A DNA stretch of 64,000 nucleotides, from contig NZ_CP094526.1 in assembly GCF_029910095.1 (NCBI RefSeq), positions 3,038,001 to 3,102,000 of the forward strand. The letters run 5' to 3'. Origin of the DNA: Bradyrhizobium sp. ISRA464. GTDB taxonomy: Bacteria; Pseudomonadota; Alphaproteobacteria; Rhizobiales; Xanthobacteraceae. Positions 1 through 8,762 of this stretch are shown here, in pieces. The translations under genes were made by a program, and so were the position numbers. Numbering within the stretch: the stretch's first letter is position 1; every line of letters begins with the position of its first letter. Under the pieces are notes generated by a model. That model was not told the DNA's origin and did not search any database. It saw only the letters and a program-made list of their open reading frames with translations.

Positions 1-1025
1 CCAAAGGCAACGGTCATCGCGTTCTGGCATATCCCGTGGCCCAACGCCGAGACGTTTGGAATCTGCCCGTGGCGGCGGGAAATCATCGACGGGCTGTTGG
101 GGAGCACCATCCTTGGCTTCCATACGCAATTCCACTGCAACAATTTTCTCGAAGCGGCGGACCGCTTCATGGAGAGCCGCATCGATCGCGAGCATGACTC
201 CGTCACTTTCCGCGGGGATGAGACGCTGATCAGACCTATCCGATCTCGATCGAATGGCCGCCGGCGGCGCTCGTCGAGCAGGCGCCTGTTCGGGAGTGCC
301 GCGACGCGGTCCGGCGGCGCTTCTCTCTGCCTGCCGATGTCCGCATCGCTGTCGGCATAGAGCGGTTCGACTACACCAAGGGAATCCTCGATCGCATCCG
401 CGCGGTCGACGATCTGCTGACCTGCCACCCCGAATGGATCGGGCGGCTTGTCTTCATTCAGGCGGCGGCTCCCACTCGCAGCAAGCTCGCCACCTACAGC
501 TCCCTGCAGGGCGAGGCCGAACAGCTCGTTACGGAGGTGAACGCGCGGCACGGCAAGAAAGGTTTTCAGCCGATTCGTCTTGTCGTGCGACATCACGAGC
601 CTGACGAGGTTTTCGAGCTTTTCAGGGCCTCGGACATGTGCATTGTCTCCAGCCTGCACGACGGCATGAATCTGGTTGCCAAGGAGTTCGTGGCCGCGCG
701 CGACGACGAGCATGGTGTGCTGATCCTCTCGAGCTTCGCGGGAGCGTCGCGCGAACTGTCGGAAGCGTTGATCGTCAATCCATATGACACGCACGGCATG
801 GCCGAGGCGTTCGTGCAGGCGTTGCAGATGTCACACGCGGAGCAGCGCGACCGCATGCGGCTGATGCGCGATCTCGTGCGCGAGCGGAACGTCTATCGAT
901 GGGCGGCGCAGATGCTGCTCGACGCAGCCCGCCTGCGTCAGCGAATCGTCTCGTCCAATGCGCTCCATGCCGGTCGGGCCAGCCCGCAACCAATATCGCC
1001 CGCGAGCCAGCGCAGAACGGCCTGA
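1..1025 (+). pseudogene. otsA: GT20 trehalose-6-phosphate synthase-like gene, 5'-truncated by the window and frameshifted
   Basis: C-terminal part of a family GT20 glycosyltransferase, the type that joins UDP-glucose to glucose-6-phosphate in the cytosol to make trehalose-6-phosphate. The frame is open from base 1 and shows the GT20 blocks WHIPWPNAETFGICPWR and GFHTQFHCNNFL. After the codon at 232 the homology continues in another frame (PYPISIEWPP, GIERFDYTKGI, SLHDGMNLVAKEF), so one base is missing near 236. The second frame ends at the TGA at 1023-1025. The start lies outside the window. As read, the product would stop at 360. A glucosylglycerol-phosphate synthase is possible, since it belongs to the same family. 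The frameshift may be real decay or a sequence error; two nearby genes have similar lesions. Confidence 0.8.
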
Positions 1026-1070
1026 AAGAACGGCGATTTCTGGTCGGCGTCGATTAGATGCCCACGCGGG

Positions 1071-2887
1071 TCAGTCTTCGTAGCTGTCGATGACCGCGTC
1101 AGCGATCACACGCTTGGTGACGATACCAACTATATCGTTTACCCGCGGGCGGGCGCCGCCCCGAAAAACGATCGCGGCGCCGGCGCGGTGACGCTTGAGT
1201 CTCGCAAATACCAAGCTCAGGAGGTCCTGATCGCGACAAATGACGATTCGCTGTTCGGCGAACGTCTCGATGACGAGGTCGGGGTTGGTTCGAGATTCCA
1301 TCCACAGACCCGAGCGCGGCGGAATCAGCCCCACGATCCGACCATCCCGCTCCACGACGATAGCGCGCGCGTCATCGGTTTCTTCTGCAGGCATGGCTTG
1401 CTTCAGCGTTGTGCCGGCCCTGGCTACGATAAAGCGACGCTCCATAATGTCTTGCGCCTGCCTGACCAGGTAAAGGTTGATATGTCGCTCCTTGGGGATA
1501 CGGTGACCGCGATGACGCAGCTTGACGGTGTAGATCGTCTCATTGACAAGCGCGCGTCTTACACCTGCAGCCAGCGCCACCGCGACGATCACCGGTACAA
1601 TGATCGCATAGTCACGCGTCATTTCGAACACCATGACGATGGCCGTCATCACGCCGCCTGTTCCCGCGCCGACCATGGCTGCCATTCCAACGATAGCGGC
1701 CGAGGAAGGCGTCAGCCCGGAATGAGGCAAAATCGAGCTGCTCCCGGCCGCAAATGCCGCACCCAGCGTGGCGCCAAGATACAGCGAGGGAGAGAAGATC
1801 CCGCCCGAGGCCCCGCAGCCAAGGCTGACGGTCGTGGCAACCAGCTTCAGCGCAAATAGCAGTGCAAGAAGGCCTGCTGCTGTCATCTTGTGGTCAAGGA
1901 TGTCCTGAATGACCGAATAGCCCACCCCATCGATGTAGGAACGGCCGAACGCGCGAGTGAGTCCCACCATCATCAGGCCGATAACCGCCATGCCAACGAT
2001 GTTCTGGACGTACTCGTCGCCAAACAGTTTCGGAAATCCATCCTCCATGAAGACGAGCAGCCGGATGAAAGACCAGGCTGCTACGCCGCAGAGCAATCCA
2101 AGCAGGACGAACGCAACTGCCTCCTGCAGATTGAACGACGCAACCATGGGAAATTGTACGTCCGGCACCGCAAAAGCCGGATCCGGGCCGATTAGAATTC
2201 GTCCGATCGTCGTCGCAGCACCAGTCGCCACGACGACGGGAAGGAAGGTACGGTTCGACACTTCCGGTAGGAGAATTTCGAGAGCAAACAGGACGCCGCC
2301 AAGCGGCGTGTTGAACGTTGCGGCGATACCTGCGCCGGCGCCGGCGGACAATAGCGTTATCTTCTGCCGTGTGGAGAGCCCGATGAATTGAGAGAAGGCC
2401 GAACCAAGCGCCGAGCCGATCTGGATGATCGGCCCCTCGCGCCCGACGGCAGCGCCGCTACCGATCGATATTGCGGAAGCCAGGGCTTTGATCACGGCCA
2501 CCGTGCCGCGGATATTGCCGCGCTTGTAGAAGATTGCATCCATCACTTCGGGGACGCCGTGCCCTTTTGCCTCGGGAGCAAAGCGCCTCACGAGAAAACG
2601 ACAATCAGGCCTCCGACGATCGGGGATAGCAGAACAAAGTCGCCAAACCGGCTGGGACCCTCGCTGATATTGGCGTCGTAAACGAAACTGAGCCTGCCGT
2701 TGTAAGACATGTTGTGCACGAAGGCGATCAACGCGCGGAACACGACCGCGCCGAGTCCAGTCATCACCCCGATAACCAGCGCGAGGCCACAGAGAACGAG
2801 CAGGCTCACCCGTCGTTCCTCCGGCAACGATTTGCGGCTGCCGGCTGCGATCGCTTTGATATTGTCGGAAGCCAGCACCACGGGCAT
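1071..2887 (-). pseudogene. ClC-family chloride channel/antiporter with CBS domains, frameshifted near its N-terminus
   Basis: Inner-membrane ClC protein (chloride channel or H+/Cl- antiporter). Seen in order: an N-terminal membrane segment from the ATG at 2887, the selectivity motif KGHGVPEVMDA, GREGPIIQIGS with the gating glutamate, a GGIFSPSLYLG block, and two C-terminal CBS domains (about the last 130 residues). The first 100 codons and the remainder lie in different frames: the protein reads ...GLIVVF, then needs one extra base near 2594 to continue ...LVRRFAPEAKGHG. Adding that base gives about 605 residues, normal for a ClC with CBS domains. A shorter product could still start inside the second frame but would lack the first helices. 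Real inactivation and a homopolymer read error are both possible. Confidence 0.85.
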
Positions 2888-3023
2888 TCGGGGTCACAAA
2901 GACTGGATCAAGATCAGGATAGCGAGATACGGACTTACCCGCCAGAAAGTCTTCCGGAGGCCGTCCGCGAGTGGGCGGTTAACAGAGACCTGGATGGCCT
3001 CTGATCGGGAATCCGGACAATCG

Positions 3024-3446
3024 CTAGGCGATTGCCCTTCTATTGAGCGATGGCCAGCTGTACTCCGGAAGTTCCATAGAGTCTGCAATATCCCAGCCTA
3101 TAGCAAGCCTGGCCAGGCCAGGAAAAGCAAAGGTCTTGACCACCAGGTTGCGGAACAGCAGCCCGAATTGTGTCTTCGGTGCAAAGGTGCCGGCAAAACG
3201 CTCGGCCCCGCGCTGCTTCGCATTGATGTAGCTTCGCAGCAATGTCTCGTATTTGCGGAATGCAAGTTGATAGTGCCCGACCGCAGCAGCGAGTTCACCG
3301 GCAAGGACGTAAGCCGAAATCATCGCGAGCGCCGAGCCTTGCCCGGCCAGCAGCGAGACGCAGAAAGCGGCGTCGCCTACCAGCGCGGTGCGGCCGCGAC
3401 CGTTTAACCCAAGGCGACGTGAGCTTTCGAAGTACTCAGTGTCACA
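3024..3446 (-). pseudogene. C-terminal fragment of an FAD-dependent monooxygenase/oxidoreductase
   Basis: Only the C-terminal third of a PHBH-type flavoprotein hydroxylase is recognisable. The key motif is GRTALVGDAAFCVSLLAGQG, the second FAD-binding GD motif, followed by SALAMISAYVLAGELA and a helical tail (RFAGTFAPKTQFGLLFRN) ending at 3024. The frame stays open upstream to 3653, but that extra sequence carries no recognisable flavoprotein features, and the N-terminal GxGxxG dinucleotide fold is missing. I read it as a truncated remnant rather than a working enzyme. It lies 136 bp from the start of the frameshifted ClC gene, inside a run of damaged genes. Confidence 0.7.
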
Positions 3447-3736
3447 ATTGGCTATTGAGGGGCCGAATTTGAACATGGGTGCCATCGATAACGGGCGTAT
3501 GCTGCGACGCCGCGATTGGGATGGGCCTTGGCCTAAAATAATCGTCGGTCCAATTGACTCTGCTTGGATGCGGCGTAGCCTCATCGCCGGATCGCGAGCA
3601 GGCCTCCCACGCCAGCCGAGCCAGAGCGGGTCGCTCCCGCCAGCGCCAGTCAAAGTGGGCCGATTCCACGCGTTAGGTGCACCGAAGCGGCGCTGGCAAC
3701 AGCGCCGTTTCGCTTTGTGGGGGCGACACCGTCACC

Positions 3737-3844
3737 ATGAGCAAGCCGATCAAGACCGAGGCCAAACTCATCGCAATGGCGCGGGCCGAGTTGAAGGAGA
3801 CCGCGCTCGCGCCTCCTCACCATGAGGGCTTGAGGACGCGCTGA
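3737..3844 (+). pseudogene. Small reading frame, probably the N-terminus of a truncated hypothetical protein
   Basis: A 35-codon frame from the ATG at 3737 starts MSKPIKTEAKLIAMARAELK, which looks like a genuine protein N-terminus. The second half (about 3808-3830) runs into sequence that matches one arm of the intergenic repeat at 11244-11340, a CTCCTCACCATGAGG-type core. The gene therefore seems to have lost its body and been capped by repeat DNA. Function unknown. It could also be a chance frame. Confidence 0.3.
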
Positions 3845-3853
3845 GGAAAACTC

Positions 3854-4330
3854 GTGGACCGCATTGACGCCATGAATGTTTTTGTCGCTGTTGTCGACAA
3901 GGGCAGCCTTGCCGGCGCCGCAGGGCAATCGCATATGCTGATCATGCCTGCGGTTCGGTTAGTCTCCCCACAAACTCGTCGTGCCCGGGTTTGTCCCGGC
4001 CATCCACGTCTTTGGTTTTCCATGTGAAGAAAGACGTGGATGGCCGGGACAAGCCCGGCCATGACTACGCGGAAACGTCAGCCCAGAGTTCGCGGACGTC
4101 ATATGCGATTGCCCTGGCCGGCGCCCGGCAGCTGTTGCGGCGCTCAGCCCCGCGATCGCGTTCCTCGAGCATCATGTCGGTGCCGAGCTGCTTCATCGCA
4201 CCACGCGGTCGCTGAAGCTGAGCGACGCCGGCCGGCACCGCGCGGAATCGACCTTCGTCACTATCGAGGAGGTCGACACCGACAATTGGGGCTGGGGCGG
4301 GCTGCCCGCGCTCGACTATCGCAGGAAGCT
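3854..4330 (+). pseudogene. LysR-family regulator remnant split by a palindromic repeat
   Basis: Two separated pieces match the N-terminal winged-helix domain of a LysR-type regulator. From 3854 the frame reads VDRIDAMNVFVAVVDKGSLA, the usual LysR start. At about 4157-4240, in a different frame, it reads AIAFLEHHVGAELLHRTTRS followed by LKLSDAG, the end of the recognition helix and wing. Between them sits an 88-bp palindromic repeat (3978-4065) plus degenerate sequence, and no effector-binding domain follows. The order LysR remnant then MFS transporter suggests this was the local regulator of the transporter that begins at 4491. Confidence 0.65.
3978..4065. repeat. Palindromic intergenic repeat inserted in the LysR remnant
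   Basis: Two 36-bp arms (3978-4013 and 4030-4065) match as inverted copies at about 33 of 36 positions around a 16-base loop. The core is CCCGGCCATCCACGTCTT. Palindromes of this kind recur between genes in Bradyrhizobium genomes; a diverged relative lies at 18998-19070. This copy interrupts what was a coding sequence. Confidence 0.85.
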
Positions 4331-4490
4331 CGCCGCGGCCGCTTCGCCGACATCTGCCAGCTGACGGCCCTGGCCAATCGATCTGAACACCTCGCCTTAT
4401 TGGAAGAGGTGCCCGTGATCGCTGCAAACGATCGCTGCGATCGTATCTAATCATTTTTCAAGAACGATCCCAGGGCCTGCTGCCGTGTCC

Positions 4491-5786
4491 ATGTCTGCCA
4501 ATGTCGATCACCGGCACCGCCACGCCGCGCCGCATCAGGATGCGGGCGGGACGGTGTGGCTGTCTGCGGCCGCCGGGCTCTGCGCCTCGCTAGTCGGGCT
4601 CGGGCTTGCGCGCTTCGCCTATACGCCGCTGATTCCGGCGCTGATCGCAGCAAATTGGTTCACGCCGGCGGAAGCCGTCTATCTCGGCGCCGCCAACCTT
4701 GCCGGATACCTCGCCGGTGCGCTGATCGCCCGCGACCTCGGGGCGCGCATCGGCTCGGTGCGCGCGCTGCGCGGCATGATGGTGCTGGCCGCGCTCTGCT
4801 GCTTTGCCTGCGTCGTGCCGATCTCGTTCGTCTGGTTCTTCGGCTTCCGCTTCCTCGCGGGCGTCACCGGTGGAGTGATCATGGTGCTGGCGGCAACGGC
4901 GATCCTGCCGCACACCGCGCCGAGCAAACGCGGCTTCGTCGGCGGCGTGATCTTTGCCGGCGTCGGGCTCGGCGTCGCGGCATCGGGCACGCTCGTTCCG
5001 CTCTTGCTGCGCCACGGGCTCACCCAGGCCTGGTACGGCCTTGGCGTGCTCTCGGCGCTGCTGACGCTGATCAGCTGGAAGGCGTGGCCGGCCGAGGCGC
5101 CTGCCGTGCATGGTGAGGCAGAGCATCACGTCGCGGCGCACGGTGCGCGATCACCGATGGTGCTGATGCTGAGCCTGGAATACGGCCTCAACGCGCTGGC
5201 GCTGGTGCCGCACATGGTGTTCCTGGTCGATTTCGTGGCCCGCGGGCTCGGGCAGGGGATCTCGGCGGGATCGTATTACTGGGTGCTGTACGGACTGGGC
5301 GCTGTGGTCGGACCGCCGTTGACCGGGCATCTCGCCGATCGCTCCGGATTTGCCGCGGCGCTTCGCGTGGCTTTCGTGGTCGAGGGCGTGGCGGTCGGGC
5401 TGCCCGCCGTGAGCACGTCGGCCGTCGCGCTGATCGTGTCGAACATCATCGTCGGTGGCTTCACGCCCGGCATCGTGCCACTGGTCATAGGCCGCATCCA
5501 CGAACTGATCCCGCATTCCGCCCCCAGCCAGCGCACCGCGTGGGCGCAGGCCACCACGACATTCGCGCTGTTCCAGGCGGCGGGCGCCTATGGGATGTCG
5601 TTCCTGTTCGCGCAGAGCGGCGGCAATTATGCTGCTGTTCGTGATCGGCGCGGCCGCGGTCGTCCTGGCGCTGGCGCTCGAGCTCGTGAGCGCTGTTGCG
5701 GCAAGAGCGCGCCGCTAGAGCAAGATGAGTTTGGATCGAATCGGTTCGGCGACGGACTCGCTTTACCTCTCCCAAGGGAGAGGTGA
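4491..5786 (+). CDS. MFS transporter, YbfB/YjiJ type, with a frameshifted C-terminus
   Basis: Major facilitator superfamily inner-membrane transporter. After a His-rich leader the sequence runs through about eleven hydrophobic segments. GLARFAYTPLIPALI in the first segment is typical of the YbfB/YjiJ group; the substrate is unknown. The ATG at 4491 is preferred over the GTG at 4485. The last segment is out of frame: after SGGNY (about 5630) the expected LLFVIGAAAVVLALALELVS lies in the +1 frame and would stop at 5716-5718, so there is one extra base or two missing ones. As read, the protein ends instead in an Arg-rich tail at 5786. Loss of the final membrane segment would probably impair function. 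A LysR remnant lies just upstream. Confidence 0.75.
   Translation: MSANVDHRHRHAAPHQDAGGTVWLSAAAGLCASLVGLGLARFAYTPLIPALIAANWFTPAEAVYLGAANLAGYLAGALIARDLGARIGSVRALRGMMVLAALCCFACVVPISFVWFFGFRFLAGVTGGVIMVLAATAILPHTAPSKRGFVGGVIFAGVGLGVAASGTLVPLLLRHGLTQAWYGLGVLSALLTLISWKAWPAEAPAVHGEAEHHVAAHGARSPMVLMLSLEYGLNALALVPHMVFLVDFVARGLGQGISAGSYYWVLYGLGAVVGPPLTGHLADRSGFAAALRVAFVVEGVAVGLPAVSTSAVALIVSNIIVGGFTPGIVPLVIGRIHELIPHSAPSQRTAWAQATTTFALFQAAGAYGMSFLFAQSGGNYAAVRDRRGRGRPGAGARARERCCGKSAPLEQDEFGSNRFGDGLALPLPRER
5765..5784. terminator. Hairpin between convergent genes, possible terminator
   Basis: A perfect 9-bp inverted repeat (ACCTCTCCC / GGGAGAGGT) with a 2-base centre lies between the MFS gene (+) and the class V aminotransferase (-). 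No U-run follows, so rho-independent termination is uncertain. It may be part of a dispersed repeat. Confidence 0.4.
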
Positions 5787-5827
5787 ATCTCCGTTGCCGT
5801 TTCAGCTCAACCTAGTCTCATCACGCC

Positions 5828-6979
5828 TTAGCCGCGGAGCGCGCGCGAGAGCACGGCGACGAACCGGTCGGTGTCGGCCTCGTCGTTGAAGACATGCGGC
5901 GAGACGCGCATCCGGCCGAGCCGCAGCGCGACATGGACGTTCTTGGCGGCGAGGCGCGCGATCAGGTCTCTCGGCACGCCGCCGGCCATGCCGAGGCTCA
6001 CGATGTGCGGCGCGCGCAGCCGGCGCTCCAGCGCGCCGACGCCGAGGTCGCGCACGCCGTCGGCGATCCGCTGGGTGAGCATGGCGAGCCGCGCGCTGAC
6101 GGCGGCCGCGCCCCAATCCGCCATCATCTCCATGCCGATGGACGCCATCTCCAGCGAGATGAAATGATCGCGCTCGCCCATGTCGTAGCGCCGCGCGTTG
6201 TCGACATAGGCGAGATCGCCGAAATAGATCGGATTCTCGGAGTTGACGTTGCGGCGGCCGGCCGAGGTCTGTTCCAGCGGCACGCCGTTCTGGTGGCGCT
6301 TCGCGACATAGAGGAACGCGCGGCCGTAGGGACCGATCAGCCATTTGTAGGTCGGGAAGATCAGGGCGTCGGGATCGAGCTGCTTCACATCCATCGCCAC
6401 GACGCCCGCGCCCTGCGTCGCGTCGATCACGAACATGGCGCCCTGCCGCCGCAGTGCCGCCTGCACCTTCTCGACGTCGATCAGTCCGCCGTCCGACCAG
6501 TGCACCGACGAGATCGAGGCGAGGCCGACCGGCGGCGCGCCGGGGCGCTCGATCGCCGTGAGCACCGCCGAGGTCCAGTCGCCGTCGGCGGGCTGGCGGA
6601 TGGTCTCGACCACAAAGCCCTGCGCGTCGGCGCGGGCGTGCCATTCCAGCACCGGCGAGGAGTGATCGTTCTCGAGCACGATGACGCGCGTGCTGCGCGG
6701 GATGGTCAGCACTTTTGCCATCGTCGCGACGCCATAGCCGATCGCAGGGATCAGCGCGATGTCGTCAGCATCGGCATTGATCAGGCGCGCGGCCGCGACA
6801 CGGGCGCGCTCATGCTGACGGTGGGCAAAGTCCGCATCCAGCGTCCAGGGCTGGCCCTTCCGCGCCACCGCGATGCGGCCGGCGTCGAGCGTTTTCCGCG
6901 GCAGCGGACTGTAGGAGGCCGAGTTCAGGTAGCAAACGTCTTGCGGAACATCGAACAGATGGCGCTGCGAAGGAAGCAT
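5828..6979 (-). CDS. PLP-dependent aminotransferase class V / cysteine-desulfurase-like enzyme
   Basis: 383-residue cytosolic PLP enzyme of the class V aminotransferase fold. Seen: an N-terminal YLNSASYSPLP block, a DATQGAGVVAMDVKQLDPD block that would stack on and bind PLP, and a FPTYKWLIGPYGRAFLYV block whose lysine should form the Schiff base with PLP. The ATG at 6979 (MLPSQRHLFDVP) is chosen because the open frame upstream reads as non-conserved basic sequence and the fold begins right after this start. The substrate is not evident; relatives include cysteine desulfurases, kynureninase-like proteins and isopenicillin-N-epimerase-like proteins. It lies 56 bp downstream of the VOC-fold gene on the same strand and is probably co-transcribed with it. 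Confidence 0.8.
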   Translation of the reverse strand: MLPSQRHLFDVPQDVCYLNSASYSPLPRKTLDAGRIAVARKGQPWTLDADFAHRQHERARVAAARLINADADDIALIPAIGYGVATMAKVLTIPRSTRVIVLENDHSSPVLEWHARADAQGFVVETIRQPADGDWTSAVLTAIERPGAPPVGLASISSVHWSDGGLIDVEKVQAALRRQGAMFVIDATQGAGVVAMDVKQLDPDALIFPTYKWLIGPYGRAFLYVAKRHQNGVPLEQTSAGRRNVNSENPIYFGDLAYVDNARRYDMGERDHFISLEMASIGMEMMADWGAAAVSARLAMLTQRIADGVRDLGVGALERRLRAPHIVSLGMAGGVPRDLIARLAAKNVHVALRLGRMRVSPHVFNDEADTDRFVAVLSRALRG

Positions 6980-7035
6980 GGCGGCTCGTTGCTGGCGGTT
7001 TTCGGATGAGATCTGGATGCGGGAGGCACAGGCCG

Positions 7036-7923
7036 TTATCCGTCGTACTGATCCGGCCCCATGGCCCACAGCGCCTGGTCGTGGCCATGGGCGAAGGTGC
7101 GGTTGGTCTGCGCAGGATTGCGGTTGATCAGCGGCCGCAGATACATCGGGTGCGTGGCGCTGCGCACCTCGTGATCGACGGTGAACAGGTGCCTGCCGTC
7201 GGCGGGATCGACGATGTCGCAGAAGCGGTATTGGTACTGATTGTCCTCGCGCGAGATCAGGTTGCGCTCGCGCAGCCGCCGGTAGGGGCCCGAGAAGTCG
7301 GTGATGTAGATCTGGATGTGGTGGCCGTCGAACTCCGGCTGTGCCTGGTCGCTCTCGCGGAATTGCAGATACTGATCCTTGCCGACCTTCACGCGCGCAA
7401 CCATTCCGTCGCCGTTCGCGACGCTGGCGGGGATGCCCATGATCTCCGGATAGAACCGGCTGATTGCCTTGGCGGTGCCGCGCGGCACGTCGAACTCGAC
7501 ATAGGGCATGCCGAGTGTGATGCGCCCGAAGCGGCCGGGGTCCGGCTCGTAGCAGCGCAGCCGATTGCCCCAGGGGCAGGTGGCCTCGACGTGGTCATTG
7601 TGCTCGCGATAGGCGAAGGCGGTGCCTTCGAGCTTCGCCGCGACGGAGGCGAGGCGGTCGAGCAGCGCCTGCCGCCCGGCGATCACGAGTGCGGTGTGAC
7701 CGCGCAGCACCTGCGGCCGGCCGCTCGGCAGATGAAACTGGCTGCGGCCGACATTCACCCACATGTTGCTGTCCGAGACCATCAGATAGGGATCGCGGGT
7801 CAGGCCGATCCCAGCGACGTAGAACAGCGTGGCCAGGCGCTGGTCGGGCACCTGCACGTTGACATGTTCGAGATGAATGGCGTTGCCGAGGTCTTCTGCG
7901 GCGCGGTCGAACTGTTGTTGCAT
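7036..7923 (-). CDS. VOC-superfamily (glyoxalase/bleomycin-resistance fold) protein
   Basis: 295-residue soluble protein with two vicinal-oxygen-chelate-like halves. The first opens with LEHVNVQVPDQRLATLFYV and the second with MPYVEFDVPRG...ISRFYPEIMG. Later come HHIQIYITDFSGPYRRL and PADGRHLFTVDHEVRS. The His and Glu positions of the strands suggest a metal site, but the reaction is unknown. The ATG at 7923 (MQQQFDRAAEDLG) is preferred; the 14 residues upstream in the open frame are Arg-rich and unlikely. It precedes the class V aminotransferase gene with a short gap, so the two may act on one substrate. Confidence 0.75.
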   Translation of the reverse strand: MQQQFDRAAEDLGNAIHLEHVNVQVPDQRLATLFYVAGIGLTRDPYLMVSDSNMWVNVGRSQFHLPSGRPQVLRGHTALVIAGRQALLDRLASVAAKLEGTAFAYREHNDHVEATCPWGNRLRCYEPDPGRFGRITLGMPYVEFDVPRGTAKAISRFYPEIMGIPASVANGDGMVARVKVGKDQYLQFRESDQAQPEFDGHHIQIYITDFSGPYRRLRERNLISREDNQYQYRFCDIVDPADGRHLFTVDHEVRSATHPMYLRPLINRNPAQTNRTFAHGHDQALWAMGPDQYDG

Positions 7924-8009
7924 GGACGCGGCTCTCCGGATGCGACGCCGCGCATGATAGTGCAACGCGGCGCCCGATCCAGCGATCGGGCCATGAATGT
8001 TTCGCGGGG

Positions 8010-8762
8010 CTACCCTCCGTAACTCTGCACCAGGCTGCCGGCGACCAGCGACCAGCCGTCGACCAGCACGAAGAAGATCAGCTTGAACGGCAGCGAGACC
8101 ACGACCGGCGGCAGCATCATCATGCCCATCGACATCAGGACCGACGCGACCACGAGGTCGATAATCAGGAACGGCAGGAACAAGAGGAATCCGATCTCGA
8201 AGGCGCGCTTCAGCTCGGAGATCATGAAGGCCGGCACCAGGATACGCAGCGACATCTCGTCCGCCGTCGCCGGCGGCGGTTCGCCGGAAAGGTCCATGAA
8301 GAGCTTGAGGTCCTTCTCGCGCACGTTCTTCTGCATGAAGCCGCGCAGCGGCACCGAGGCGCGTTGCAGCGCTTCCTCGACGCCGATCTGGTTGGCGACC
8401 AGCGGCTTGATGCCGTCGTCGTAGGATTTCTGCAGCACCGGCCCCATCACGAAGGCGGTGAGGAACATGGCGAGCGCGATCATTACCGAGTTCGGCGGCG
8501 CGGTCGCGGTGCCGAGCGCGGTGCGCAGCAGCGACAGCACGACCACGATGCGCGTGAACGACGTCATCATGATCAGGATCGACGGTGCGATCGAGAGCAC
8601 CGTGAGCAGCGCGATCAGCTGGATCGCGCGCTCGGTGACGCCGCCATTGCCGCCACCGAGGTTGATGCTGATGTCCTGCGCCATCGCCGGGTCGGCGAAC
8701 GATCCGGCGGCGATCAGGACAGCGATGAAAAAAACTCTACGCGGGAGGCTCGCGGACCTCAC
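8010..8762 (-). CDS. fliP: Flagellar export-gate protein FliP
   Basis: 250-residue core component of the flagellar type III export gate in the inner membrane, where FliP, FliQ and FliR form the helical pore. It has a signal peptide (cleavage around AMAQD, residues 27-29), the block LIALLTVLSIAPSILIMMTS, a long hydrophilic loop, and the C-terminal hydrophobic hairpins typical of FliP (MISELKRAFEIGFLLFLPFL). Length is normal. The start overlaps the 3' end of fliO by 4 bp (ATGA), so the two are translationally coupled. The fliO-fliP pair is divergent from flgB. Confidence 0.95.
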   Translation of the reverse strand: MRSASLPRRVFFIAVLIAAGSFADPAMAQDISINLGGGNGGVTERAIQLIALLTVLSIAPSILIMMTSFTRIVVVLSLLRTALGTATAPPNSVMIALAMFLTAFVMGPVLQKSYDDGIKPLVANQIGVEEALQRASVPLRGFMQKNVREKDLKLFMDLSGEPPPATADEMSLRILVPAFMISELKRAFEIGFLLFLPFLIIDLVVASVLMSMGMMMLPPVVVSLPFKLIFFVLVDGWSLVAGSLVQSYGG

